A DNA stretch of 64,000 nt from Streptomyces sp. B1I3 (GTDB lineage Bacteria; Actinomycetota; Actinomycetes; Streptomycetales; Streptomycetaceae). Of this stretch, positions 8,994-17,926 are shown one piece after another; position 1 is the stretch's first letter, and every line of letters begins with the position of its first letter. A program made the position numbers and the translations under genes. The stretch spans positions 3,596,001 to 3,660,000 of the forward strand of contig NZ_JAUSYD010000001.1 of NCBI RefSeq assembly GCF_030816615.1. Reading direction: 5' to 3'. The notes below the pieces were generated by a model. It was not told the DNA's origin. It ran no database searches and saw nothing but the letters and a program-made list of their open reading frames with translations.

Positions 8994-9299
8994 GGTGGGC
9001 TCCTCGATCGGTGCGGCTCGGCCTCGAGCCGTTCTCGCTTCCGTGTCGATCCTCAGGCCGGATCCGGGCCCGCACCGTCGGCGTACCGGCTGGAGGCCGC
9101 GCGCCCGTCGGCTGACGGCCCCATCGGCCGATCGGTTGATGCGCGGAGGTCGGGACAGGGCCACCATGGGGGTGTCCGCGCAGGTCAGCAGCGGTCGACC
9201 GGACCGCCCGGGGCACAGGCCCCCGGGCGCCGCGAAGTCCCGGGTGGCTGTCCGGGCCCCCGGGCGGGCACGACATCCGCAGGAAGCGCGAGGTACGAG
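8994..9299. other. Divergent hbpS/senS control region
   Basis: 306 bases between divergent genes with no plausible small ORF. It must hold both promoters. Short repeats around TCGGCCGATCGG near 9121-9135 are visible, but no known operator could be assigned. Confidence 0.5.
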
Positions 9300-10673
9300 G
9301 TGCAGGACCGAACCGGGCCGCCCGGCCCCCCGGACGCAGGCCGGGTGGCCGGCAGCGACGTGGCCACGGGCGGCGGCGTGGGCACAGGCACGGATACGGC
9401 GCCGTACCCGGGCGCCAGCACGGAGATCGGCGCGGGCCCCGAGGCCCGGTGGCCGGCCCTGCTCATGCACGCCGCGTTCTTCCTGCTGCTCGGTGCCTCA
9501 CTCGCGCGCTTCCTGATGCGTCACCCCGGCGAGACGCGAACCCCCTGGATCATCGCCCTGTCGGCCGCGCTGGCCGCCCTGCACGCCGTGGGTCCCGTGC
9601 TCGGCACGCGCTCCGCCCCCCGCAGGCTCACCTGGCTCGGCGTCCTCGTCGCCGTCTGGATGGTCCTCGTCCTGCTCGCACCTAGCTTCGCCTGGTGCGC
9701 GGTGCCCCTCTTCTACACCGGTCTGCGCATCCTGCCGCTGCGCGCCGCCCTGGCCCTGGTCTCTCTGCTCACCGTGTTCGTCGTCACCGCGCAACTGCGG
9801 CTCGCTCAGGGTTTCGACCCGAACCTCCTCCTGGCCCCGCCCGCCGTCGCCGCCCTCGCGACCGCGGTCTTCGTCTCCATGCAGCGCCAGGCCGCACGTC
9901 AGCGGGACCTCGCCGCACGCCGGCGTGAGCTGATCGACGACCTGCTCCGCACCCGGCGCGAACTGGCCGCCACCGAACGGCGCGAAGGCACCCTCGCCGA
10001 ACGCCAGAGGCTCGCCATGGAGATCCACGACAGCCTGGCGCAGGGCCTCTCGAGCCAGCAGATGCTGCTCCAGGCCGCCGACCGCTCCTGGGACGCCGAT
10101 CCGGAACTCGCCCGCCGTCATGTGCTGACAGCCAGGAGCATCGCGGAACGCAACCTCGCCGAGGCCCGGCGCTTCGTCCACGACCTCGCCCCGGCCGACC
10201 TCGCGGAGGGTGGCGGCCTGGAGGCCGCGCTGTACGCGCTCGCCGCACGGGAGACCGCCCAGTCACACGGCCGGACCGCGGTCCGCTGCCACGTGGAGGG
10301 CACCCCGGCCACCGCACTGCCGGACCGGGTGCAGTCGGCCCTGCTGCGCATCGCCCAGGGCGCCCTGGCGAACGTGAAGGAACACGCGCACGCGACGGCC
10401 GCGGCGCTCACCCTGACCCACCTCGACGACCGCGTCGTTCTCGACATCGCCGACAACGGCCGTGGCTTCGACGCCGCCCGTCCGGAGCCCCGCCCGCCCG
10501 GAGGCGTACGCGGCCACGGCCTGCCCGCCATACGGGCCCGGGTCCAGCAGCTCGGCGGCACCCTCACCGTCGAGTCGGATCCCGGCGAGGGAACGGTCCT
10601 CTCGGCCGCCGTCCCCCTCAGCCCCGCCGCACCCCTCAGCCCCGCCGCACCCCTTCCGGAGGACCGCACATGA
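9300..10673 (+). CDS. senS: Sensor histidine kinase SenS
   Basis: About 457 residues from a GTG at 9300. A disordered N-terminus leads into five or so membrane helices (about residues 45-190, e.g. WPALLMHAAFFLLLGASLA and WLGVLVAVWMVLVLLA). A DHp region of the NarL-partner type follows, with the phosphorylatable His in AMEIHDSLAQGLSSQQM, then an HATPase domain (ADNGRGF, GHGLPAIRARV). The C-terminus has a small PLSPAA repeat. The kinase partners with the receiver encoded by the overlapping senR, and its presumed accessory sensor is HbpS. The exact start is uncertain; GTG 9354 is another option. Confidence 0.85.
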   Translation: MQDRTGPPGPPDAGRVAGSDVATGGGVGTGTDTAPYPGASTEIGAGPEARWPALLMHAAFFLLLGASLARFLMRHPGETRTPWIIALSAALAALHAVGPVLGTRSAPRRLTWLGVLVAVWMVLVLLAPSFAWCAVPLFYTGLRILPLRAALALVSLLTVFVVTAQLRLAQGFDPNLLLAPPAVAALATAVFVSMQRQAARQRDLAARRRELIDDLLRTRRELAATERREGTLAERQRLAMEIHDSLAQGLSSQQMLLQAADRSWDADPELARRHVLTARSIAERNLAEARRFVHDLAPADLAEGGGLEAALYALAARETAQSHGRTAVRCHVEGTPATALPDRVQSALLRIAQGALANVKEHAHATAAALTLTHLDDRVVLDIADNGRGFDAARPEPRPPGGVRGHGLPAIRARVQQLGGTLTVESDPGEGTVLSAAVPLSPAAPLSPAAPLPEDRT

Positions 10674-11296
10674 CCGCGCCCGTACGCATCCTGCTCTGCG
10701 ACGACCACGCCGTCGTACGCGCCGGACTGCTCGCGCTCATCGGCAGCGAACCGGACATCGAGGTCGTCGGCGAAGCCGGCAGCGGCGAGGAAGCCGTCGC
10801 CCTCGCCACCCGGCTCGCACCCGACGTCGTCCTGATGGACCTCCAGTTGGGCAAGGGCATCGACGGAGTCGAGGCCACCCGCCGCATCGCCGCCACCGGG
10901 ACCGTCCACGTCCTGGTCCTGACCACCTACGACACCGACGCCGACATCACCCGTGCGATCGAGGCCGGTGCCACCGGTTACCTGCTGAAAGCCGAGCGCC
11001 CCGAAGAGCTCTTCGCCGCGATCCGCGCGGCGGCCCAGGGCCGCACGACGCTCTCCCCGCCCGTCGCCGACCGCGTCATGGCCCGGATGCGCACACCCCG
11101 GCCCACCCTGACCGACCGCGAGCTCGACATCCTGGGCCAGCTCTCCCGGGGACTGGGCAACCGGGACATCGCCCGCGCCCTGTTCATCAGCGAAGCCACG
11201 GTCAAGACCCACCTGGGCCGGATCTACGACAAGCTCGGCGTCGACACCCGGGCGGGCGCGGTGTCCGTCGCGAAGGAACAGCGGCTCCTGCCCTGA
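10670..11296 (+). CDS. senR: Response regulator SenR (NarL family)
   Basis: A 208-residue regulator. The receiver has the acidic pair in LLCDDHAVVR, phospho-acceptor Asp in DVVLMDLQLG and Lys in YLLKAE. A LuxR-type helix-turn-helix (LTDRELDILGQLSRGLGNRDIA, then ATVKTHLGRIYDKLGV) occupies about 142-200. Its ATG overlaps the senS stop (ATGA). In S. reticuli SenR activates antioxidant genes including its own operon; the targets here were not searched. Confidence 0.9.
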   Translation: MTAPVRILLCDDHAVVRAGLLALIGSEPDIEVVGEAGSGEEAVALATRLAPDVVLMDLQLGKGIDGVEATRRIAATGTVHVLVLTTYDTDADITRAIEAGATGYLLKAERPEELFAAIRAAAQGRTTLSPPVADRVMARMRTPRPTLTDRELDILGQLSRGLGNRDIARALFISEATVKTHLGRIYDKLGVDTRAGAVSVAKEQRLLP

Positions 11297-11322
11297 GGCC
11301 GTAGCGACCGGACCGGCCCCGA

Positions 11323-11401
11323 GTCACGCCCGGCCCCGGGTCACGCCCGTCCCCCAGTCACGCCCGGCCCCCGGTCACGCCCGGCCCTCAGTCACGACCG
11401 A
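11323..11401. repeat. 17-bp tandem repeat after senR
   Basis: GTCACG begins at 11323, 11340, 11357, 11374 and 11391, exactly 17 bases apart. Units read GTCACGCCCGGCCCC plus two variable bases, with four near-complete copies and a partial fifth. The array sits between senR and the next gene and contains no stem-forming symmetry. Confidence 0.85.
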
Positions 11402-11457
11402 CCACCCGGGCCGGCCGGCGGAACGGGACCGGCCCCCGGGCATGACACCATCGGAGC

Positions 11458-11955
11458 GTGCTCGACATCGGCTACTCCCTCTCCCGGCGCTTCCCGGACC
11501 CCCCGCAGACCGACTACCGCCGCGCGGACGTCCACGCCCTGCGGCACGACCTGTTCTCCGGGGACGTCTACCTCGCCGACACCAAGGCGGACCGAGAAGT
11601 ATCCACAGCCTGGGGATGGGTCCCCGTGCTGGATTTCGCCTGGGCACTCTGCGACATCGTGGAACAGATCGACCGGGACCCCCGGGGCAACCGCTCCCAC
11701 CGGCAGCAGTACGCCGAACTGGACTTCACCGAATCGTCCGACCGCATGCTCTTCGAGCGCCGCTTCGGCTGGGTGGACGTCGAGGCCGACTGGATGCCCG
11801 GCGACGAGCCCCCGCTCACCTTCAGCCACTCCCTGCTGCGCCGCGAGGCCCGCGACTTCCTCCACGACCTGATCGCCGACCTGGCCGACATGCACGAAGG
11901 CCTCGCCGACAACCCGGTCATCTGGGACCTGCAGGCCCGATTCCCCCGCCTGTGA
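11458..11955 (+). CDS. Conserved hypothetical protein
   Basis: A 165-residue soluble acidic protein starting at GTG, with no signal or membrane segment. It is rich in Asp, Trp and aromatic residues (STAWGWVPVLDFAWALCDIVEQI; FGWVDVEADWMPGDEPPLTFSHSLLRREARDFLHDLIADLADMHE reads as a helix-rich C-terminal half). I do not recognise a function. Coding is supported by the GC-rich third positions and by a stop close before the convergent pentapeptide gene. Confidence 0.7.
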   Translation: MLDIGYSLSRRFPDPPQTDYRRADVHALRHDLFSGDVYLADTKADREVSTAWGWVPVLDFAWALCDIVEQIDRDPRGNRSHRQQYAELDFTESSDRMLFERRFGWVDVEADWMPGDEPPLTFSHSLLRREARDFLHDLIADLADMHEGLADNPVIWDLQARFPRL

Positions 11956-11982
11956 AACCCCCCGGCACCCGGCACCGAGGCC

Positions 11983-12687
11983 TCACGCCTCCACCCGCAC
12001 CCCGATCTGCGCCGCGAACGCCGGAGCCAGCTCCATCAGCTGCGACGGGCTGATCACCGCCCCCGCCAACCGCTCCACCCCCCGCGCGATGTCGAGCTCG
12101 GCGACCGCCCGCAGATCCACCGACTCCATCCGGGCAGCGCTGAAATCGGCCCGCCTCAGCACACAGTCACGGAACTCCACCCGCACCAGCTGTGCGTCCC
12201 CGAAATCCGCCTCGGACAGCACACAGCCCTCGAACACGACATCCTTGAGCCGCGCCCTGCGCAGGTTGAGATAGTCGATCTTCCCGCCGCGCACGAGCAC
12301 CCGCTCCAGCACCGCACCGTGCAGCTGCGCCCCGCCCAGCCGCGCGTCCACGATCTCCACGTCCCGCAGCGACGCCTCAGCCAGGTCCGTGCCCACACCG
12401 CGGACACCGGTCAGCACCGAGTCGACGAACCGGGCCCGCACCAGCTCCGCCCGGTCCAGGACACAGCCCCGCAGCTCACAGTCCATGAAGCGCGCACCCG
12501 GCCCCGACGCGTCCGCGAGATCCACCTCCTCGAACCGCACGCCGTCGTAGTCCCCGTCCGGCTCGAGCCCCTCCCCCTCGTACGCGACGAGCGGCGGCAA
12601 CCGGACCTCCGGCCGCCGCGCCGCCACCACCGCACCCTTCCCGTCCGCCCGCGCGCCCCTGCGACCTGTGCTGCCTCTGCCTGCCAT
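11983..12687 (-). CDS. Pentapeptide-repeat protein
   Basis: A 234-residue protein. About residues 50-200 consist of A(D/N)LXX-type pentapeptide repeats that should fold as a right-handed quadrilateral beta-helix (e.g. DLADAS, LDRAELVRARF, LSEADFGDAQLVRVEF, LRRADFSAARM). The C-terminal tail (ISPSQLMELAPAFAAQIGVRVE) is common in actinobacterial members. Some such proteins mimic DNA and protect gyrase from quinolones, but most have no known role. The ATG at 12687 is chosen because the repeats and family-like N-terminus begin soon after it. Confidence 0.8.
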   Translation of the reverse strand: MAGRGSTGRRGARADGKGAVVAARRPEVRLPPLVAYEGEGLEPDGDYDGVRFEEVDLADASGPGARFMDCELRGCVLDRAELVRARFVDSVLTGVRGVGTDLAEASLRDVEIVDARLGGAQLHGAVLERVLVRGGKIDYLNLRRARLKDVVFEGCVLSEADFGDAQLVRVEFRDCVLRRADFSAARMESVDLRAVAELDIARGVERLAGAVISPSQLMELAPAFAAQIGVRVEA

Positions 12688-12867
12688 ACCCCCATCGTGC
12701 CGGACGCCACCGACAACACCTCGGCACGGCACCGCAGCCCACCGGACCCGGGGACCCGGCCTCGAGCGCACATCAGATCCGAGGGCGGGACGACCTGCCG
12801 GCCGACCCGGGGCCGACATCGCGCCCCCGGCACCCGGGGCACGGCCACCTCACCTCCGGACCACGGC

Positions 12868-13344
12868 TCAACGGCCCCCGAGCCCGGCCAACGCCCCGTC
12901 CGTGAGCCGGTACACCGTCCACCCGTCCTGCGGCCGCGCCCCCAAGGACTCGTAGAACGCGATGGACGGGGCATTCCAGTTCAGCACCGACCACTCCAGG
13001 CGCCCGTAGCCCCGCTCCACGCAGACCCGCGCCAACTCGCTCAGCAGCGCCTTCCCGTAGCCACCGCCACGTCGCTCCGGACGTACGTACAGATCCTCCA
13101 GATACACACCGTGCACCCCGCGCCACGTCGAGAAGTTGAGGAACCACAAGGCGAACCCGACCACCTCACCGTCCTCGTCCGACACCGCGACATGCGCGTA
13201 CGCCGCGGGCCTCTCCCCGAACAACGCCTCACGCAGCTGCTCCTCGGTGGCGTTCGCCTCATGGAGCGCCTTCTCGTAATCGGCCAGCTCCCGGACCATG
13301 GCATGTATGAGAGGAACATCTGCGGCAGTAGCGACACGAATCAT
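12868..13344 (-). CDS. GNAT acetyltransferase (diamine acetyltransferase-like)
   Basis: A 158-residue GNAT enzyme resembling spermidine/spermine and thialysine acetyltransferases: MIRVATAADVPLIHAMVRELADYEK at the start, FALWFLNFSTWRGVHGVYLEDLYV in the middle, then the acetyl-CoA-binding RPERRGGGYGKALL (about 92-105) and a conserved Asn-Ala-Pro-Ser-Ile-Ala-Phe-Tyr near residue 130. The substrate is probably a small amine. Its ATG has no very strong ribosome site. Confidence 0.85.
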   Translation of the reverse strand: MIRVATAADVPLIHAMVRELADYEKALHEANATEEQLREALFGERPAAYAHVAVSDEDGEVVGFALWFLNFSTWRGVHGVYLEDLYVRPERRGGGYGKALLSELARVCVERGYGRLEWSVLNWNAPSIAFYESLGARPQDGWTVYRLTDGALAGLGGR

Positions 13345-13381
13345 GGGCGCAGCCTAAACGCGCAGGCCACACGCCCGCCCC

Positions 13382-14293
13382 TCAGTTCCGCCCCAGCAGC
13401 CGCCGCGCGATCTCCGCATGGTCCGCCGGCAGCCGCAGCGCCCCGCCCCTGATCCCCCACAGCCCGTTCTGCAGCACCCGCCCCAGCGTCCAGGCCCGCG
13501 CCCGCTCCCGGTCCAGATCCAGCACGTCCGTCAGCAGATCGAACCGCCACCACATCTCGGTCACGTCGAACCGGCTGTCCAGGGCCGGGAACAACTCGAA
13601 CCCCGGGTCCCCGGCCAGCGGCTTCGGATCCAGCGCCACCCATGCACCGGCCCGGCCCTCCTCCGCACGCCCGGCCAGGACGTTGCCGTAGTGCAGATCC
13701 CAGTGCAGCAACCGGTCCCCCGGCTCCGCCGCGACCTCCCGCACCGCCCCCGCACAGTCCAGGAGCAACCGCCGCTCGGACTCGTCCACCAGCGCCTCCA
13801 CCGCCCCGGGAGCCTCCCGCAGCATCCGCGCCGCCGCGTCGCCCAACCGCCGCAGGCCCACCGGAGCCGGTACGGACACCAGCCGGGCCAACACCCCGGC
13901 CAGTACCCGCACCGCCTCCCGCGCGTCCTCCACCCCGGTCAACGGCCGCCGCTCGTCCAGCCGTTCCAGCAGCATCGCCCCCGTCGCGGCGTCGTGCCCC
14001 AGCAACTCGACGGCCCCGGCCCCCGCCTCACCCCAGGCTCGCAGCGCGACCGGCTCGCCCGCCGTCTCCTCGTCCACCGCCTGCAGCTTCAGCGCACCCC
14101 GCCGCCCGTCCGCCTCCCGCACCACCGGAAGCACCAACGCGCACATCCCCCACATCGCGGCCCCGTCCCGCCGCAGCCCCCACTCCTCCAGGTACCTCTC
14201 CGCCAGACCCGGCAACGCGGCGACGAACGCCCGTCCCCGCTCCCCGTCGCAGGCGGACCGGCTGGCGGCCAACTCCTCAGGAACCTCGATCAC
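13382..14293 (-). CDS. Aminoglycoside/hydroxyurea phosphotransferase family kinase (APH(6)-like)
   Basis: A 303-residue kinase of the streptomycin-6-phosphotransferase/hydroxyurea kinase family. The catalytic loop reads LLHWDLHYGNVLAG, with Trp after the first His as in that family, and the downstream metal-binding DPKPLAGDPGFELFPAL. The N-terminal lobe has GALKLQAVDEE with the ATP-binding Lys. The GTG start at 14293 gives the family length. Whether it inactivates a real antibiotic or phosphorylates a metabolite cannot be told from sequence. Confidence 0.82.
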   Translation of the reverse strand: MIEVPEELAASRSACDGERGRAFVAALPGLAERYLEEWGLRRDGAAMWGMCALVLPVVREADGRRGALKLQAVDEETAGEPVALRAWGEAGAGAVELLGHDAATGAMLLERLDERRPLTGVEDAREAVRVLAGVLARLVSVPAPVGLRRLGDAAARMLREAPGAVEALVDESERRLLLDCAGAVREVAAEPGDRLLHWDLHYGNVLAGRAEEGRAGAWVALDPKPLAGDPGFELFPALDSRFDVTEMWWRFDLLTDVLDLDRERARAWTLGRVLQNGLWGIRGGALRLPADHAEIARRLLGRN

Positions 14294-14386
14294 ATCGCGA
14301 GCGTACGGGCCCCGCACGACGTGACCCCCGGCCGCGCAGTAACGTCCCCTCAGCGACTCGGCTGCACACGGACAAGCAGGGAACTC

Positions 14387-15787
14387 ATGAGCACCGTCAG
14401 TACCGTCAACGGCGGCATTTCGTTCTGGTACGCACAGGGGGGCACCCCGCTCCCCCGCGAACCCCTGCCCGGCGACACCACCGCCGACGTCTGCATCGTC
14501 GGCGGCGGCTACACCGGACTCTGGACGGCGTACTACCTCAAGAAGGCCGTCCCCTTCCTCAACATCACCGTCCTGGAGGCCGCGTTCTGCGGCTACGGCG
14601 CCTCCGGCCGCAACGGCGGCTGGCTCTACAACGGCATAGCCGGCCGCGACCGATACGCCCGGCTGCACGGCCACGACGCCGCCGTCCGCCTCCAGCAGGC
14701 CATGAACGACACCGTCGGCGAAGTCATCCGCGTCGCCGGCGAGGAGAGGATCGACGCCGACGTCCACCACGGTGGCGTCCTGGAGATAGCCCGCAACCCG
14801 GCGCAGCTCGCCCGCCTCAAGGACTTCCACAGCGTGGAGATCGCCTTCGGCGAGACCGGCCGCGTCCTGCGGGGCGCCCGCGAGACCGCCGAGCGCGTCC
14901 GCGTCACCGGAGCCGTCGGCTCCAGCTGGACCCCGCACGGGGCGCGCCTGCACCCCGCGAAACTGGTCAAGGGCCTCGCCGACACCGTCGAAGCGCTCGG
15001 CGTCACGATCCACGAGTCGACACCCGTCACCGAGATCAGGCCCAAGCACGCCATCACCCCGTACGGCACCGTCCGGGCCCCCTACGTCCTGCGCTGCACC
15101 GAGGGCTTCACCGCGAACCTCAAGGGCCAGAAGCGCACGTGGCTCCCCATGAACTCCTCCATGATCGTCACCGAGCCCCTCCCCCAGGAGCTCTGGGACA
15201 CCATCGGCTGGGACGGCCGCGAGACCCTCGGCGACATGGCCCACGCCTACATGTACGCCCAGCGCACCGCCGACGACCGCATCGCCCTCGGCGGCCGGGG
15301 CGCCCCCTACCGCTACGGCTCCGGCACCGACAACGACGGCCGCACCCGGCCCGCCACCATCGACGCCCTGCGCGACCTGCTCGTCCGCTTCTTCCCCACC
15401 ACCGCGGGCACCCGCATCGACCACGCCTGGTCCGGCGTACTCGGCGTCCCGCGCGACTGGTGCGCCACCGTCACCCTGGACCGCTCCACCGGCCTCGGCT
15501 GGGCCGGCGGCTACGTCGGCTCCGGCGTGGCCACCTCCAACCTCGCCGCCCGCACCCTGCGCGACCTCATCCAGCAGGACTCCGGCCAGGCCGGCTCCAC
15601 CGACCTGACCACCCTGCCCTGGGTCAACCACAAGGTCCGCCGCTGGGAACACGAACCCCTTCGCTGGCTCGGCGTCCACGCCCTGTACGCGGCGTACCGC
15701 ACCGCCGACCGCCGCGAGACCACGTCCCCGGCCCCGGGCACGGACACCCTGGCCCAACTCGCGAACCGGGTGGCGGGGCGGCACTGA
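14387..15787 (+). CDS. FAD-dependent amine oxidoreductase (DadA/PuuB family)
   Basis: A 466-residue flavoprotein. The dinucleotide-binding motif VCIVGGGYTGLWTAYYL sits at about residues 30-46, followed by the second glycine-rich block GYGASGRNGGWLYNG. The C-terminal GLGWAGGYVGSGVATSNLAARTL closes the FAD site. The closest pattern is gamma-glutamylputrescine or other secondary-amine oxidases. ATG 14387 has AGGGA 6 bases upstream. It stands alone between a divergent kinase and a strong terminator. Confidence 0.85.
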   Translation: MSTVSTVNGGISFWYAQGGTPLPREPLPGDTTADVCIVGGGYTGLWTAYYLKKAVPFLNITVLEAAFCGYGASGRNGGWLYNGIAGRDRYARLHGHDAAVRLQQAMNDTVGEVIRVAGEERIDADVHHGGVLEIARNPAQLARLKDFHSVEIAFGETGRVLRGARETAERVRVTGAVGSSWTPHGARLHPAKLVKGLADTVEALGVTIHESTPVTEIRPKHAITPYGTVRAPYVLRCTEGFTANLKGQKRTWLPMNSSMIVTEPLPQELWDTIGWDGRETLGDMAHAYMYAQRTADDRIALGGRGAPYRYGSGTDNDGRTRPATIDALRDLLVRFFPTTAGTRIDHAWSGVLGVPRDWCATVTLDRSTGLGWAGGYVGSGVATSNLAARTLRDLIQQDSGQAGSTDLTTLPWVNHKVRRWEHEPLRWLGVHALYAAYRTADRRETTSPAPGTDTLAQLANRVAGRH

Positions 15788-15823
15788 CACCCCGATGCCG
15801 CCCACTGCCCCGACGAGCAACGC

Positions 15824-15859
15824 AAAACCCCAGGTCAGAATTGTCTGACCTGGGGTTTT
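15824..15859. terminator. Strong bidirectional terminator
   Basis: A perfect 16-base-pair stem (AAAACCCCAGGTCAGA and complement) with an ATTG loop, flanked by A and T runs on the two sides. It serves the oxidoreductase on the plus strand and the tRNA on the minus strand. Confidence 0.93.
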
Positions 15860-15863
15860 CCTG

Positions 15864-15938
15864 AGCCCCCTGTCGGATTCGAACCGACGACCTACGCATT
15901 ACAAGTGCGTTGCTCTGGCCGGACTGAGCTAAGGAGGC
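15864..15938 (-). tRNA. tRNA-Thr (anticodon TGT)
   Basis: The minus strand folds as a complete cloverleaf. The acceptor stem GCCTCCT pairs with AGGGGGC (one T-G pair), the anticodon stem ACGCA/TGCGT holds loop CTTGTAA, and the T arm reads GTCGGTTCGAATCCGAC. The anticodon TGT reads ACA. No CCA is encoded. The adjacent sequence shows no att-site duplication. Confidence 0.95.
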
Positions 15939-16114
15939 GTGCCGGAGCAGTCTAACCAACCCGGAGCCCTGCACCAGCACGATATTCGTGACCCAGGGCT
16001 ACTGACAGATCCCAGAACGCCAGGTAGCGTCACTGCAGGTTCACTCCAGTGGACCACCCGCTCCCTTACTCGGATCGTCCGGCACGTTCCTGCCGGTGGA
16101 GGAGAAGAACCGTC

Positions 16115-17251
16115 ATGGCCAGTGTCACGTTCGACAAGGCGTCCCGCGTCTACCCCGGCTCCACGAAGCCGGCTGTGGACCAGCTCGAGATCGACATCGA
16201 GGACGGCGAGTTCCTCGTCCTCGTCGGTCCTTCCGGTTGTGGCAAGTCGACCTCCCTGCGCATGCTCGCGGGTCTCGAGGACGTCAACGGCGGTGCGATC
16301 CGCATCGGTGACCGCGACGTCACGCACCTGCCCCCGAAGGACCGGGACATCGCCATGGTGTTCCAGAACTACGCGCTCTACCCGCACATGACCGTCGCGG
16401 ACAACATGGGCTTCGCGCTCAAGATCGCCGGGATCAACAAGACGGAGATCCGGGCGAAGGTCGAAGAGGCCGCCAAGATGCTGGACCTCTCCGACTACCT
16501 GGACCGCAAGCCGAAGGCGCTCTCCGGTGGTCAGCGCCAGCGTGTGGCGATGGGCCGTGCCATCGTGCGTGAGCCGCAGGTCTTCCTCATGGACGAGCCG
16601 CTGTCGAACCTCGACGCCAAGCTCCGTGTGTCGACGCGTACGCAGATCGCCTCCCTGCAGCGCCGCCTCGGCATCACCACCGTGTACGTCACCCACGACC
16701 AGGTCGAGGCCCTCACCATGGGTGACCGGGTCGCGGTCCTCAAGGACGGTCTGCTCCAGCAGGTCGACTCGCCGCGCAACATGTACGACCGCCCGGCGAA
16801 CCTCTTCGTGGCCGGCTTCATCGGCTCCCCGGCGATGAACCTCGTCGAGGTCCCGATCACCGACGGCGGCGTGAAGTTCGGCAACAGCGTCGTCCCGGTC
16901 TCCCGTGCGGCACTCTCCGCCGCCGCCGACCGCGGCGACCGCACCGTCACGGTCGGCATCCGCCCCGAGCACTTCGACATCGTCGAGCACGGCGGCGCCG
17001 CCGCGCAGGGCCTCTCCAAGGGCTCGGCCGACGCCCCGGCCGGCCTGGCCGTCTCCGTCAACGTCGTCGAGGAGCTCGGCGCCGACGGTTTCGTCTACGG
17101 TGCCGCGCAGGTCGGTGGCGAGCACAAGGACCTGGTCGTCCGCGTCGGCGGCCGTGCCGTCCCCGAGAAGGGCACCGAGCTGCACGTCGTGCCGCGCCCG
17201 GAGGAGCTGCACGTCTTCGCGACGTCGACCGGCGAGCGCCTGACCGACTGA
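16115..17251 (+). CDS. msiK: Multiple-sugar ABC transporter ATPase MsiK
   Basis: A 378-residue ATP-binding subunit. Walker A GPSGCGKST is at about 38-46, the signature LSGGQRQR near 135, Walker B FLMDEPLSNLD near 155 and the switch His in YVTHDQVEAL near 190. A MalK-type regulatory domain follows from about residue 240 (GIRPEHFDIV; RPEELHVF). MsiK energises many carbohydrate importers in Streptomyces, including chitobiose and cellobiose systems, and is normally encoded away from its permeases, as here. ATG 16115 has GGAGGAG upstream. Confidence 0.95.
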   Translation: MASVTFDKASRVYPGSTKPAVDQLEIDIEDGEFLVLVGPSGCGKSTSLRMLAGLEDVNGGAIRIGDRDVTHLPPKDRDIAMVFQNYALYPHMTVADNMGFALKIAGINKTEIRAKVEEAAKMLDLSDYLDRKPKALSGGQRQRVAMGRAIVREPQVFLMDEPLSNLDAKLRVSTRTQIASLQRRLGITTVYVTHDQVEALTMGDRVAVLKDGLLQQVDSPRNMYDRPANLFVAGFIGSPAMNLVEVPITDGGVKFGNSVVPVSRAALSAAADRGDRTVTVGIRPEHFDIVEHGGAAAQGLSKGSADAPAGLAVSVNVVEELGADGFVYGAAQVGGEHKDLVVRVGGRAVPEKGTELHVVPRPEELHVFATSTGERLTD

Positions 17252-17271
17252 CCGTCCGCCCGTTCCGCCTC

Positions 17272-17302
17272 GGCCCCGCCTTCCCGTCAGGGAGGCGGGG
17301 CC
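17272..17302 (+). terminator. Terminator after msiK
   Basis: GGCCCCGCCTTCCC pairs with GGGAGGCGGGGCC with one bulged T and a short loop, 20 bases after the msiK stop. Confidence 0.8.
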
Positions 17303-17476
17303 GTTCGCGTGGCGCGGGCTCGAGGGGGTTTCGGAGCGGTGACGTGCCGAATACCCTGGCACATCGGTCGATTCGCCCCTGCGCGTCAACAGGGGATTCG
17401 AAAGACCCGGTCGAACCATCCCTCGCAAGGGTGACGAACTGTCGTCGCGCCATCACCGACCGCTACGCTCGCCTGC

Positions 17477-17890
17477 GTGACCCACACCGCGCGCCGAATC
17501 GGCCGAACCCTCGCTCTCGTACTGCCCGTCGTCATGGTCCTGTCCGGGACCCTCGCGGTCACCCGCGTGCAGTGGTCTGGGCAGGACACCGAGACCCAGC
17601 TGCTGACCGCCGCCTCCGAGACCTTGTCCAAGCGTGCCAAGGCACGCGCGCCGCAGGACGTCCTGCGCGACAAGCTCCTCCTGGAGCTCCGGGAGGAGGA
17701 CCCGGGTGTCGCGCTGACGCACCTCCAGCGCACGGTGGAGGCCCGGCCGTCGCTGGCGAAGCACTGCATGTCGATCGCCAAGGCGCTGGGCAAGGCCGCC
17801 GTCGATCAGTACGGTCCGACGCGTGCGCACCGTTTCTCCCGCCCCGTGTGCGACACGTCGTTCGCCTCGGGCGTCGCACAGTTCAGCTGA
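17477..17890 (+). CDS. Small exported/membrane-anchored hypothetical protein
   Basis: A 137-residue protein with a signal-anchor (RRIGRTLALVLPVVMVLSGTLAV, residues 5-27) and an extracytoplasmic helical domain containing two Cys (about residues 97 and 126). No function recognised. The GTG start has no ribosome site; TACGCT lies 8 bases upstream, so the mRNA is probably leaderless. The next gene follows after 36 bases in the same direction. Confidence 0.72.
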   Translation: MTHTARRIGRTLALVLPVVMVLSGTLAVTRVQWSGQDTETQLLTAASETLSKRAKARAPQDVLRDKLLLELREEDPGVALTHLQRTVEARPSLAKHCMSIAKALGKAAVDQYGPTRAHRFSRPVCDTSFASGVAQFS

Positions 17891-17926
17891 GCGGGGTGTG
17901 CGCGGGCACGGCATATCGTGCCTCGC

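Noticed and set aside
13382..15820. 812-residue minus-strand frame joining the kinase to upstream sequence
   Set aside because: Only the 303-residue part to GTG 14293 has family similarity; the rest is antisense to the FAD oxidoreductase.
15864..15938. tRNA-Thr as integration site of an element
   Set aside because: No duplicated tRNA 3' end, integrase or excisionase gene is found nearby.
15929..17428. 499-residue open frame on the minus strand
   Set aside because: It is the shadow of msiK, which has all ABC-ATPase motifs on the plus strand.
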